Shown here: positions 33,955-43,024 of the stretch, in pieces | Layout of the letters: each line of letters opens with the position of its first letter | How positions within the stretch are numbered: the first letter of the stretch is position 1 | From: an uncultured Gammaproteobacteria bacterium | GTDB taxonomy: Bacteria > Pseudomonadota > Gammaproteobacteria > PS1 > Pseudothioglobaceae | DNA: 60,363 nt | Direction of reading: 5' to 3' | Assembly: GCA_902512305.1 (NCBI GenBank) | Contig: CABXIU010000003.1 | Span: 1 to 60,363, forward strand | Notes under the pieces: model-generated | The model's input: only the letters and a program-made list of their open reading frames with translations | The model's database searches: none | What the model was told of the DNA's origin: nothing | Program-made: the position numbers and the translations under genes

Positions 33955-34899
33955 TTAAAGTTTTGACTCTTGAATACCCTCATTTGGCTTAAGTGAGTTT
34001 GAAGCTTTTGCTTCTCGTTGACTGATGTAAATTGTTGATATGAATATTATTAGCCCTCCAACCCAGGTCCAGGTGCCAGGAATTTCTTCAAAAATCATCC
34101 ATCCTAAAAGTGCAATAATAGGGAGCTTTATGAATCCAATTGGCTCTAAGCTAGTAATTTCAGCCATTGTGTAGGATTTAGTAAATGAGAAATGTGCAAG
34201 CGTTCCTAAAATTGCAATCCCCCATAGATATAACCAAGTTTCAAAGCTTGGCCATTGCCAAACTGAAATAGCGGGTATAAAAGTAATTGGAATCAGCATA
34301 ATTACCATCCAAATAATAATTGTTTGAGGCGTGTCAGTGATGGTTAATTTTTTAACAATTAAGGCGTTAACTGAGAGCGCTAAAGATGCAATAATTGCGA
34401 GCATTATTCCAAACGAGAAACTAATAAAATCAGGTTGAACAATTATGAGCATTCCAATAATACCAACAATGATTGCAGCAATTCTTCGAGCTTTAATTAT
34501 TTCACCTAAGAATATAGTAGCCCCTATAGTTATAAATAATGGCTGAGAGAAGCTAATTGCAGTGGCCTGTGCAAGAGGTATGAGAGTTAAGCAGGTGAAC
34601 CCTGCAATCATTCCAATGGCGCCAACAAAACCCCTCATAAAAAATAATCTTGTGTTATTCATTTTGATTGCAGCCAAGCCAGTAGATTTTAACAATGGCA
34701 GCATTACAATAAAAGCTAGAAGGTTTCGAAAAAAAACGACTTCAAGAACGTGTATGTTTTCGGATGCTTTTCTAATAAAAATAACCATGATTGAAAATAA
34801 AACTATAGACAATATATTTAGAATTATTGCTTTAGTTTGAGAGCTTTGCAATAAAAAAAATTGAATGATTTGAAGGTTGTTGAGTTGTTTTTTTATCAA
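33955..34899 (-). CDS. EamA/DMT-family transporter
   Basis: A 314-aa membrane protein with ten predicted helices in two EamA repeats (about 27-157 and 165-292), e.g. ATAISFSQPLFITIGATIFLGE in the first and ITSLEPIGFIKLPIIALLGWMIFEE in the second, each ending in the conserved acidic E. DMT members export or import amino acids, nucleotides and other metabolites; this one resembles the RhaT/YdcZ-type 10-helix exporters, but the substrate is unknown. Transcribed leftward, divergent from the DUF393 gene. Confidence 0.88.
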   Translation of the reverse strand: MIKKQLNNLQIIQFFLLQSSQTKAIILNILSIVLFSIMVIFIRKASENIHVLEVVFFRNLLAFIVMLPLLKSTGLAAIKMNNTRLFFMRGFVGAIGMIAGFTCLTLIPLAQATAISFSQPLFITIGATIFLGEIIKARRIAAIIVGIIGMLIIVQPDFISFSFGIMLAIIASLALSVNALIVKKLTITDTPQTIIIWMVIMLIPITFIPAISVWQWPSFETWLYLWGIAILGTLAHFSFTKSYTMAEITSLEPIGFIKLPIIALLGWMIFEEIPGTWTWVGGLIIFISTIYISQREAKASNSLKPNEGIQESKL

Positions 34900-35000
34900 T
34901 TGAAAGTCTCTAGTTTTTCAAACTCAAACTATACCTTAATAAGACTCAAAGTTAGTCAATCTAATTTGATTAAATCATTAGTCATATATAATATAAAACT

Positions 35001-35348
35001 ATGAAAAATCAGTCTAACGGCAAGGTCTTATTTAACGAAGAGTGCAGTATTTGTAACTTCGAAATAAAGCACTACAAAAAAAGATCTCAGCTTCAATATG
35101 TGAACTGCAGTCAAAAGGGTGACAAGTACCTAAAGGCACTTTATGTTGAGTTTCCAGATGGAGGTGAAATAAAGGGTGTGGATGCTTTTATTTACGTTTG
35201 GAGTAATACTAAAGGCTATGGCTGGCTGGTTAAACTTGTGAGTTTGCCAGTAGTATTCACTTTTGCAAAGTTCTTATATGCTATTCTTGCATTTATCCTT
35301 TATTGGCGATTCAAATTATTCAATCGTATACTCTCTAGTAAAGTCTAG
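35001..35348 (+). CDS. DCC-family (DUF393) thiol-disulfide-type protein
   Basis: A 115-aa protein with the C-x-x-C of the DCC family (Cys15, Cys18 in EECSICNFE), a predicted thioredoxin-like redox fold, followed by the family's conserved middle (GVDAFIYVWSNTKGYGWLVKL). A hydrophobic helix near residues 80-100 (VFTFAKFLYAILAFILYW) is typical for the family. The function is unknown; a redox role is inferred from CxxC. It precedes the MATE gene by 11 nt, probably one transcript. Confidence 0.8.
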   Translation: MKNQSNGKVLFNEECSICNFEIKHYKKRSQLQYVNCSQKGDKYLKALYVEFPDGGEIKGVDAFIYVWSNTKGYGWLVKLVSLPVVFTFAKFLYAILAFILYWRFKLFNRILSSKV

Positions 35349-35359
35349 ATTTATTCATT

Positions 35360-36688
35360 ATGAACCTCAGTTCAACAACACTTTCTCATAAAAGAGTGCT
35401 TGGCGTAGCAATTCCAATTGTATTGGCCAATGCTACAATTCCTATTTTAGGAGCTGTTGATACAGCAGTTGTTGGACAGATGGGATTGGCTGCTCCCATT
35501 GGTGCTGTTGGAATAGGCGCTATTATTATTTCAGCCATTTATTGGCTCTTTGGTTTTCTTAGGATGGGAACCACTGGAATGACTGCTCAAGCCATTGGCT
35601 CAGATAATCATTCAGAAACGTCAGCCCTCCTAGTAAGAGGAATCCTTATTGGACTAGTGGCAGGATTAATCTTAATTATTACTCAAATTCCTTTGTTTAG
35701 TGCTGCTCTTGCTCTAGCGCCAGCTTCAATAGAGGTTGAGTCTTTAGCGCAAGAGTATTTAAAGATAAGAGTCTATAGTGCGCCAGCAGCGATTGCTATC
35801 TTTGGTATTACAGGTTGGCTAATTGCTAAAGAGATGACACGAGCTGTCTTGGTTCTTATGTTGCTTATTAATAGCATCAACATAACTTTAGATTTTGTCT
35901 TTGTTCTGAAACTAGGCTGGGGAGTTGAAGGGGTCGCATTTGCAACACTTGTTGCAGAGTGGATTGGGCTATTTTTTGGATTATGGCTTGCTAGAGAGGG
36001 CTTCAAAGATGGTTATTGGAGAAACTGGAGTCAAATATTTGATAGAGCTAGGCTAATTAAAATGGCCAAAGTTAATAGTGATATTTTGATTCGATCGGTT
36101 CTGTTAGAGATTGCCTTTGTGAGTTTTCTATTTCTTGGTTCGAGCTTTGATGATGCGACCTTGGCTGCGAACCAAGTACTCATTCAGTTTTTAAATATAA
36201 CTGCTTATGCTATGGATGGTTTTGCTTTTGCAGCAGAAGCGCTCGTGGGTCAGGCGCTTGGTGCTCGAAACAGATTAATGTTTCGAAAGTCAGCCATTAT
36301 GACCAGTCAATGGGGCTTTGGGTCCGTTGTTTTTATGGTAATTATTTTTGCATTTTTTGGAAGTAATATTATTGATGTCATGACTACTGCTGAGAATGTA
36401 AGAGAGGTGAGCCGTGAATACTTACCTTGGATGGTTCTAGCGCCTCTCGTTGGCGCTGCTGCCTGGATGCTGGACGGTATTTTTATTGGCGCAACGAGGA
36501 CAGCCGATATGCGCAATATGATGTTTATATCATTTTTTATCTATATGATGGCGCTGGCAATTCTGTTGCCTCGATATGAGAACCATGGGCTTTGGGCTTC
36601 GCTCATTATATTTTCAATAGCAAGGGGCGTTACATTGGGTTTAAAGTATCCAAAGCTGGAGGCTTCGGTGGAGAATCAGTCAACCTAA
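35360..36688 (+). CDS. MATE family efflux transporter (DinF-like)
   Basis: A 442-aa protein with 12 predicted helices in two MATE repeats. The N-terminal LGVAIPIVLANATIPILGAVDTAVVG is the classical repeat start with the conserved Asp (cation site), and the second half has NQVLIQFLNITAYAMDGFAFAAEALVGQ, characteristic of the DinF branch. MATE proteins export cationic drugs or metabolites using Na+ or H+. It ends 11 nt from the convergent T1SS substrate gene. Confidence 0.92.
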   Translation: MNLSSTTLSHKRVLGVAIPIVLANATIPILGAVDTAVVGQMGLAAPIGAVGIGAIIISAIYWLFGFLRMGTTGMTAQAIGSDNHSETSALLVRGILIGLVAGLILIITQIPLFSAALALAPASIEVESLAQEYLKIRVYSAPAAIAIFGITGWLIAKEMTRAVLVLMLLINSINITLDFVFVLKLGWGVEGVAFATLVAEWIGLFFGLWLAREGFKDGYWRNWSQIFDRARLIKMAKVNSDILIRSVLLEIAFVSFLFLGSSFDDATLAANQVLIQFLNITAYAMDGFAFAAEALVGQALGARNRLMFRKSAIMTSQWGFGSVVFMVIIFAFFGSNIIDVMTTAENVREVSREYLPWMVLAPLVGAAAWMLDGIFIGATRTADMRNMMFISFFIYMMALAILLPRYENHGLWASLIIFSIARGVTLGLKYPKLEASVENQST

Positions 36689-36699
36689 AAGTCAGTAAT

Positions 36700-39600
36700 T
36701 TAAATATCGTAAACCAGATTATTCTCAATCGTATTCAGTACACTATTCAAAATATGCACGACCGATGAGTTGTCAAGGCTTGTTGACTCGTTGTTATGAA
36801 TCTCTGAAGTGTGATACCCTTGTGGGCTTTCGGGTAGTTCCGAGAAGAGGGCTTCGTTGCTTTCTAAGTCCTCAAGATCAGCCAATACTTCAAGACTAAT
36901 CTTGTCATTTTCTATGCTTGATAAAGAGCTCTGCTGATCACTTTGCGAGTTCTGTGTTTGAGTCACCAAGCTCTCAGTATCAATTAATTCAAAGTCGCTC
37001 TGTTTCATGTCGCTGTACTCAATTAACATGTCCTTGACGTGCTCCATTGCCTCGGCCCTTTCAACGTAAACACCGCCAACCTGTTCGATGACTTGTTTTA
37101 CCTCGCTCGAACTTGCCTGCCTTAGGTCGAGCTCAATATCGGCGAGATTTGTGCGCATCTGTTCGGTAATGGTAATGCCGTCGCCCGGATTGTAGTTTGC
37201 GTCTAGGGATTGCAGGAAGATCGCCATATTTTCCAGGTAGCCATCACTAAGATTGGAGCGCTCAACGTCAGCAATGTCCTGCAAGAAGGTTCTCCCAGAG
37301 ATAACGTCCTCGGCGGTCGCTGTACCCAATACCACTCCACCCACCTTGAAGGTGATGTCGTCACCGTCTTGGTAGTTAAATAGACCCTCTTGATTTGTTA
37401 GGCCGCTCATGCCGGAAGAGGTAACATACTCAATCCCCCTGACAACTCCATCAATCAAAACAGAGGCAGTCGTTGTAGTCGTTGCGCTACCATTCGATTC
37501 GGTAACCGTGACCGAGCCATTAGCCGTGAAATTAAACGGTCCGGTGTTCGTCAGGGTGAAGATTTGCGCCTCACCGGATACAACACTACCAATAGTAAAG
37601 GCATTACTCGAGACCGTAACAGCATCGCCATCACTATCGGTAACCGAGGTACTATCTGGTAGGGATGAGATAGTGATATCTCCCAGACTTTCGCTGCCAT
37701 CGGTATCAGCAAGCGTGGCGGTCGCTGAAAACTTCCTTTCGAAGTCTGTTGAATCTGAAACGACAACGGAACTAAAATTATTGTAAGTGATGTTGCCGCT
37801 ACCTCCTGTTCCATTGAAGTAAATTTTGTTTCCACCGCTAGTACTGCTATAAATAGCAGAATTAATCACCAACGTATCTGTTCCGCCGTCACCGGTTACC
37901 GATGTATTTGTTGCGCCGCCCCAGCCCTTGATATAGACAATGTCATTACCGCTACCACCACTGATTGAGCCAGCGTTCGAACTTGCTGAGTCTCTTACCT
38001 CGATATAGTCAGCTGAACTGGTTCCTTGTGTTGTCGTATTCGCAGGTGCAGTACTCACAATGGCGTTCAATCCACTCGCTCCTGATGGTACAGAGACGCT
38101 CGTAGCCCCTGAAAAACCACTTATTGAGAGCGCCAAGGTTGCCGCAGAGGCTTTGGTATCGCCAGCGCCGTTGTTCTCATACCAGGCAATGGTGTCGTCA
38201 TTGATGGAGGCCGAGACGATGTCGAGGTCGCCATCGCCGTCCAGATCAGCCACGTGGACGTCTAAGGCACCATCGGCGCTGGTGGCGATGTCAGCCGCCG
38301 TCCAAGTAGGATCAGCAGCGCCATCGTTCTCGTACCAGGCAATGGTGTCGTCATTACCCGAGGCTGAAACGATGTCGAGATCGCCATCGCCATCCATATC
38401 GGCCACATAAACTTTGCGGGCATAGTCGGCGTTGGTGTCAATGTTGGCTGCGCTCCAGCTTGGATTGGCGGCGCCATCGTTCTCGTACCAGGCGATGGTG
38501 TCATCGTTAGCCGAGGCTGAAACGATATCAAGATCGCCATCGCCGTCCAGGTCGACCACATGAACGTCGTGAGCGCCATTAGCACTAGTCGCGATGTCAG
38601 CCGCGGTGAAGCTTGGATTGGCCGCGCCTTCGTTCTCGTACCAGGCAATGGTGTCGTCGACATAGGAGGCCGAAACCATGTCGAGATCCCCGTCCCCGTC
38701 CATATCGGCGACGTGAACATCGGTCGCGCCGTCGGCACTGGTCGCAATGTCAGCCGCGGTGAAGCTTGGATTGGCGGCGCCGTCGTTCTCGTACCAGGCA
38801 ATGGTGTCATCGTTAGTCGAGGCTGAAACGATGTCGAGATCGCCGTCCCCGTCCATATCGGCCACATGGACACCCTTTGCACCAGCAGCGCTGGTGGCGA
38901 TGTCGGCTGCAGTAAAGGACAACGAATCATTGGAACTCGCGTAATCGACCGTAACATCCGAGTCTGAAGTTGCAGACAATGTCACCGTAAAAGTTGCATT
39001 AGCTGCACTCTCATCAGAGCTGGTGACATCGTTAATTGAGAGCCTTGGGGTGTCAGCAGTCGTAAAAGAAAGACTCGTTTTATCGGTTATCCCTGCATAG
39101 GAATTACCCGATGAATCATCAAAGCCAGTGGCGGCTATTTGGACGTAGTATTCAGTGGATGAGTCAAGATCACTGGAGGGATTGATGGTGATCTGCGTGG
39201 TGCCGGTGCCGGTCACTTGACTACTGGTAACGGCAATCGTCTCCACGGTTGAATCATCGGATGACTTATAAATGACAATATTGCCGCTCTCAACATCCAC
39301 CGCCTCGGAGAAGTTAAGGACGATATTGCCGCCAACAGCAACCGCTGTGGCGTCATCGGCAGGCGAGGCGCTACTTAGGCTTGGTGCGGTGGTGTCAGTC
39401 GTCGTTGTATCATCAGTCGTCGAGGTAGTCGTTGTAGTCTTTGTTGTATTGCTAACAGCTAGTAATACTGTCTCATCGACTTGGTCGATGGCATCGGAGA
39501 TTGTTTCGAAAGAGGTTGTAGGGATCAGCTCTTCGGCGCTTCGTTCGATGGTTGAGATTCCTTCAATTACCTCATCATCGATAAATAATTCTGCAGTGTC

Positions 39601-39894
39601 ACGCTCTTGGTTGTACTCAATTCTAAATTCAGCTAGGGTGAGTTCAACTAAATCAGAATTGTCTACATTAATTGTCGTTGTTAATGGTACTTCAGGGGTA
39701 ATTGGAAGAGACACCTTTTTAGTTGTTTCACCAGGCAAAAAGAGCAGACTCTGGGAAAAAGTATTGGGGTGATCCGAGATCGCAACCTCGACTGAGAAGG
39801 CCTCTTCTGATGGCTCTGAGATCACAAAAGACAGGCTGGTGTTGCCGTCTTTGACGGCAACTTCATTTATATTCAGTTTTATTTTTTCAGCCAT
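36700..39894 (-). CDS. Large type I-secreted repeat protein (adhesin-like)
   Basis: A 1064-aa acidic protein without a Sec signal. Order: N-terminal beta domain (1-110); Thr/Asp-rich linker (150-170); SbsA-type Ig-like domain (170-280); five near-identical 51-aa VCBS/FG-GAP repeats (326-580, each with DMDGDGDLD and DDTIAWYEN); a GGSGNDI calcium-binding turn (about 635); a cadherin-like beta domain (about 695-800); and a helical domain with GGVVLGTATAEDV and NMAIFLQSLDANYNPGDGI (about 800-930). The last 60 residues are Ser/Glu-rich, as in T1SS C-terminal signals. It starts the leftward T1SS locus end. Its DNA is visibly GC-richer than its neighbours, suggesting transfer or codon selection. No LapG-type dialanine cleavage site is seen. 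Confidence 0.85.
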   Translation of the reverse strand: MAEKIKLNINEVAVKDGNTSLSFVISEPSEEAFSVEVAISDHPNTFSQSLLFLPGETTKKVSLPITPEVPLTTTINVDNSDLVELTLAEFRIEYNQERDTAELFIDDEVIEGISTIERSAEELIPTTSFETISDAIDQVDETVLLAVSNTTKTTTTTSTTDDTTTTDTTAPSLSSASPADDATAVAVGGNIVLNFSEAVDVESGNIVIYKSSDDSTVETIAVTSSQVTGTGTTQITINPSSDLDSSTEYYVQIAATGFDDSSGNSYAGITDKTSLSFTTADTPRLSINDVTSSDESAANATFTVTLSATSDSDVTVDYASSNDSLSFTAADIATSAAGAKGVHVADMDGDGDLDIVSASTNDDTIAWYENDGAANPSFTAADIATSADGATDVHVADMDGDGDLDMVSASYVDDTIAWYENEGAANPSFTAADIATSANGAHDVHVVDLDGDGDLDIVSASANDDTIAWYENDGAANPSWSAANIDTNADYARKVYVADMDGDGDLDIVSASGNDDTIAWYENDGAADPTWTAADIATSADGALDVHVADLDGDGDLDIVSASINDDTIAWYENNGAGDTKASAATLALSISGFSGATSVSVPSGASGLNAIVSTAPANTTTQGTSSADYIEVRDSASSNAGSISGGSGNDIVYIKGWGGATNTSVTGDGGTDTLVINSAIYSSTSGGNKIYFNGTGGSGNITYNNFSSVVVSDSTDFERKFSATATLADTDGSESLGDITISSLPDSTSVTDSDGDAVTVSSNAFTIGSVVSGEAQIFTLTNTGPFNFTANGSVTVTESNGSATTTTTASVLIDGVVRGIEYVTSSGMSGLTNQEGLFNYQDGDDITFKVGGVVLGTATAEDVISGRTFLQDIADVERSNLSDGYLENMAIFLQSLDANYNPGDGITITEQMRTNLADIELDLRQASSSEVKQVIEQVGGVYVERAEAMEHVKDMLIEYSDMKQSDFELIDTESLVTQTQNSQSDQQSSLSSIENDKISLEVLADLEDLESNEALFSELPESPQGYHTSEIHNNESTSLDNSSVVHILNSVLNTIENNLVYDI
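38155..38919 (-). repeat. Five tandem 153-nt repeats in the secreted protein gene
   Basis: Five in-register copies of 51 codons (residues 326, 377, 428, 479, 530). The calcium loop and the DDTIAWYENDGAANP end are almost invariant at DNA level; variation concentrates around the ATSADGA position and the residue before DDTI. Such repeats can change number by recombination. Confidence 0.9.
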
Positions 39895-39912
39895 TGTAGT
39901 TTTGCATTATAG

Positions 39913-41211
39913 TTATCTTTGGGAAGCGTGTTGGTTCATATCAAAGTGTTTAAGTAATAGCCCCATACCGTGAAGCACTCTGTATTTTGAATACACTAAG
40001 TCGTATCGGTTTTCGATTTCTAATATTTCTGTTTCAAGCTTTTGATTGCTGCGTTGAATTAACTTTTCAAACGATATGGTTTCAACCTCTGATCGTTCTA
40101 CATAAGAGTTAGTGATAGCCGTACTACTTTTTTTTGCTTCTGAAAGATATCTTTGAGATAGGCTCATAGTTTCGAAGGCGGCGTAAGAAAGCTTCAGACT
40201 AGAATTTACCTCGCGCTCTTTGATTTCACAAAGAGTTTTAGCCTGAGATACTTGGTTTTTGTATTTTTCATTGTAGTGAGTATTGTTATTTTTGCCCAGT
40301 AAGTTATAGTTAATATTGAACATTGCTGAGACTACACGTTCGCGTTTTTGGGTATTTTTCATGTTCTTTTGCCAGTCAGCTGAGAGCACAAATTCAAGCT
40401 CGGGATAGTCCCTTGAAAAAGAGCCGTCATATTGAGCTTTGGTTTCTTTAATGTGCTCTTTGCAGGCAGCAATGACGGGGTGGTTTTGTTTGGCTAATTT
40501 CAAAGCGCTTTGTAAGCTTTGAGGTAGCTTGTTTTTATCAATATCCTCATACTTCATCATCGATAAAGGAGGAAAACTCCCTATAGATTGTTCGTATAGA
40601 CTGATTGTGTCTTTTAAGTTGTTGATAGCATTAATGTTATTATTTCTAGCTATCTGATAAGACATTTGGACCACGGAGTGTTCAGTAGCATTTAAGACAC
40701 CTGAATCTAGCTTGTCGGAAGACATCTCAATATAAAGTATTAGGTCACCCAAAAATTTATTTGATAAGGCGGCAATTTCATCCAGCTTTAGTATTTCTAG
40801 GAATAGCTCGATTGTTTCAAGGGCGACGTTTTGTTGTGTTGATGTGAGCATAAACTTCTTGGCGCCATATGAGGCCCTATATCGATCAGTTTCAGATTCA
40901 GCGTAGTAACCATCAAAGAGTTTGTGTGTGAGCTTTATACCGGCATTGTATTTATCAAAATCCTTGTCGCTAATCAATGTGTAGTCAAAATTCCTTTGCC
41001 CTCCAGCACCTCCGTACAGGTCTAAGGATGTATTGGGGAACTTTTGTGAGGAGAGTAAATCTTCATACTCAGAATTTAATTCATATTGAATCTTTTTTAT
41101 TTCAGGGTTAGTTTCAACCACCTGATGAACCAAGTTCTTGAGCTCTAGCGCCTGGATAAAACTGACCTGGAGCGTTACAAAAATAAATAATACCGTTTTA
41201 ATTTTTGTCAT
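39913..41211 (-). CDS. TolC-family outer membrane efflux protein (T1SS)
   Basis: A 432-aa outer-membrane factor with signal peptide (MTKIKTVLFIFVTLQVSFIQA). The mature protein has the TolC layout: long paired helices with AEYDLLSSQ-like YEDLLSSQKFPNTSLDL, and repeated HPVIAACKEHIKETKAQYDGS-type motifs in each half. ATG 41211 is chosen because the signal then starts normally and GAGAG lies upstream; an ATG at 41226 overlaps the adaptor gene by 11 nt and is possible. It is the exit duct for the substrate encoded just downstream (18-nt gap). Confidence 0.85.
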   Translation of the reverse strand: MTKIKTVLFIFVTLQVSFIQALELKNLVHQVVETNPEIKKIQYELNSEYEDLLSSQKFPNTSLDLYGGAGGQRNFDYTLISDKDFDKYNAGIKLTHKLFDGYYAESETDRYRASYGAKKFMLTSTQQNVALETIELFLEILKLDEIAALSNKFLGDLILYIEMSSDKLDSGVLNATEHSVVQMSYQIARNNNINAINNLKDTISLYEQSIGSFPPLSMMKYEDIDKNKLPQSLQSALKLAKQNHPVIAACKEHIKETKAQYDGSFSRDYPELEFVLSADWQKNMKNTQKRERVVSAMFNINYNLLGKNNNTHYNEKYKNQVSQAKTLCEIKEREVNSSLKLSYAAFETMSLSQRYLSEAKKSSTAITNSYVERSEVETISFEKLIQRSNQKLETEILEIENRYDLVYSKYRVLHGMGLLLKHFDMNQHASQR

Positions 41212-41215
41212 TTTT

Positions 41216-43024
41216 CTATCTCTCATGGAGTGAATTATGTTTTGCCCGTAAAACAGGTTTCAGTAGGTAATCGAGTATACTCTTTTTGCCGGTTACTATA
41301 TTCACACTTGCCGTCATTCCAGGAATAATTTCTAAGCGCTCATTTTCAGAATCGAGATAGTTTAGCTCGGTTCTGACTTTAATTAGATAGTAACTTTCAT
41401 TTTCATTAACTATCGTGTCCGCACTGATGTATTCTAGGTTCCCATTGAGTCCTCCGTAAATCGCGAAATCGTAGGCACTAAACTTAACAATGACGTCCTG
41501 ACCAGGGCTTAGAAATCCAATATCTATCGGCCTTATCTTTGCCTCAATCAAGAGCGCATCATCGATAGGAACAATCTCGATTAAGTCTTCACCGGGGCTA
41601 ATAACTGAAGATATAGTGCTCGTCAAAACGCGCTGAACAATGCCGTTAACAGGGGAACGAATCAAGGTTCTGTTGAGCCTATCTAGGGCGACCACTTCAG
41701 ACTGCTTCAGTATTTCAATTTCAGCCAAAGTGCTCTTTAGTTTTTCCTGTGCTTTATTTCTCATCGAGAGGTTAGAATTGTCGCGCTCATTGAGCGCTTC
41801 AGTCTTAAGGGTTTCGATTTGTTTTGCTTTGATTTCTGATTGAAACAATTCACCTTTGATACTGTTCATCTCTTTCTCTAGGGTGATCAGTTCGACTTTG
41901 GAGACTAGGTCCTTGTTTTGCAAGTATTTATATATCTCATTTTTGATTACCAGGTTTGAATTGTCGCGCTCATTGAGCGCTTCAGTCTTAAGGGTTTCGA
42001 TTTGTTTTGTTTTGATTTCTGATTGAAATAATTCACCTTTGATCGTGTTTAACTCTTTCTCTAGGGCGATCAGTTCGACTTTGGAGACTAGATTATTGTC
42101 TTGCAGTGATCTATATATTTCGATCTCTTCTTCAGCCAGCTCTATATTTTTTCTCAGGTTCTCAGCCTTGCCCGAATATTCAGTAAAGCTGTTATCAAGC
42201 TTCTTGATTTGGTTCTTGTAGGTTAGCTCGATGGACTCTTTTTCTTTTTGCCTGGTTGCAAAAAAGTCCATCTCTTGCTTTGTTATGACGGGCAATTCAT
42301 TACTCAGATCCTCAGAAAATACTAATGGTTCATCGCTCAGTTCACTGGAAAAGCTCTCCTTTTGAGCCTCTAAGATGAGTAATTTTTTTCTAATTTCCTC
42401 AAGCTCTTTTTCGGCCAGTTCTAATTTTTTCCTGAGGTTGTCGGCTTTTCCGGTGAATTCAGCAAAATTATTATCAAGTTTCTCGATGCGGTTTTCGTAA
42501 ATCAGCTCTATCGAGTCTTTTCCCTCTTGTCTAGTGGCGAAAAAATCCATTTCTTGTTGTGCAATAACTGGAATCTCATTGATCAGATCAGCCGAAAATA
42601 CCAATGGCTCGTCTTTGAGTTCACTTGAAAAGCTTTCTTTTTGGGCTTCCAGTATCAACAATTTTTTTCTAATTTCCTCTAAATTCGATTTAAATTTCGT
42701 ATCGTCAATAACCAACAGGATGTCATCTTTTGATATCCTGTCTCCAGAACTTATCAAAACATCAGAAATGATTCCTCCCTCAAGGCTTTGCAATTTCTGT
42801 AGCTGTTTTGATGAAATGACCTTCCCATCACCCTTGGTGATTTCGTCAACCTGTGCATTCGCAGCCCAGTAAATAGCAAAAGCAAAAAATACAAAGATGA
42901 TGAATATTAATTTTCTGGCTCCCTTGGGGGATGACAACAAAAGTGCAGTGCTTTTTTGCGAAATAAAGTCAAAGTCTTGCTGATCGACAAGCTCTAAATT
43001 ATCCTTCTTCATTTGTTTAGGCAT
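41216..43024 (-). CDS. HlyD-family T1SS membrane fusion protein with duplicated coiled coil
   Basis: A 602-aa adaptor, long for the family (about 390-480). Residues 38-56 are the single inner-membrane helix; a split lipoyl/barrel region begins at KVISSKQLQKLQSLEGG and closes with LIRSPVNGIVQRV and the C-terminal beta domain (VKFSAYDFAIYGGLNG). The hairpin between them is lengthened by two internal tandem duplications: 93 residues (115-207, 208-300) and 61 residues (302-362, 363-423). ATG 43024 is chosen: it overlaps the ABC gene's stop by 8 nt, has GAGGGG upstream and begins MPKQMKKDN; a longer start at 43081 lies deep in the ABC gene. It bridges the ABC transporter and the TolC-like duct. 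Confidence 0.88.
   Translation of the reverse strand: MPKQMKKDNLELVDQQDFDFISQKSTALLLSSPKGARKLIFIIFVFFAFAIYWAANAQVDEITKGDGKVISSKQLQKLQSLEGGIISDVLISSGDRISKDDILLVIDDTKFKSNLEEIRKKLLILEAQKESFSSELKDEPLVFSADLINEIPVIAQQEMDFFATRQEGKDSIELIYENRIEKLDNNFAEFTGKADNLRKKLELAEKELEEIRKKLLILEAQKESFSSELSDEPLVFSEDLSNELPVITKQEMDFFATRQKEKESIELTYKNQIKKLDNSFTEYSGKAENLRKNIELAEEEIEIYRSLQDNNLVSKVELIALEKELNTIKGELFQSEIKTKQIETLKTEALNERDNSNLVIKNEIYKYLQNKDLVSKVELITLEKEMNSIKGELFQSEIKAKQIETLKTEALNERDNSNLSMRNKAQEKLKSTLAEIEILKQSEVVALDRLNRTLIRSPVNGIVQRVLTSTISSVISPGEDLIEIVPIDDALLIEAKIRPIDIGFLSPGQDVIVKFSAYDFAIYGGLNGNLEYISADTIVNENESYYLIKVRTELNYLDSENERLEIIPGMTASVNIVTGKKSILDYLLKPVLRAKHNSLHER
41756..42682 (-). repeat. Two internal tandem duplications in the adaptor gene
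   Basis: Unit A: 42404-42682 and 42125-42403, period 279 nt. Unit B: 41939-42121 and 41756-41938, period 183 nt. Copies within each pair are close in DNA and protein (shared KKLLILEAQKESFSSEL in A, GELFQSEIK.KQIETLKTEA in B). Confidence 0.85.

Noticed and set aside
38155-38919. Regular repeats that might suggest a CRISPR array
   Set aside because: They are in-frame 51-codon protein repeats with no short constant repeat and unique spacers, and no cas genes are present.
37409-38957. Long open frames in other registers across the secreted-protein gene
   Set aside because: They come from the repetitive, GC-rich coding sequence; they lack ribosome sites and their translations are arginine/proline-rich shadows of the real frame.
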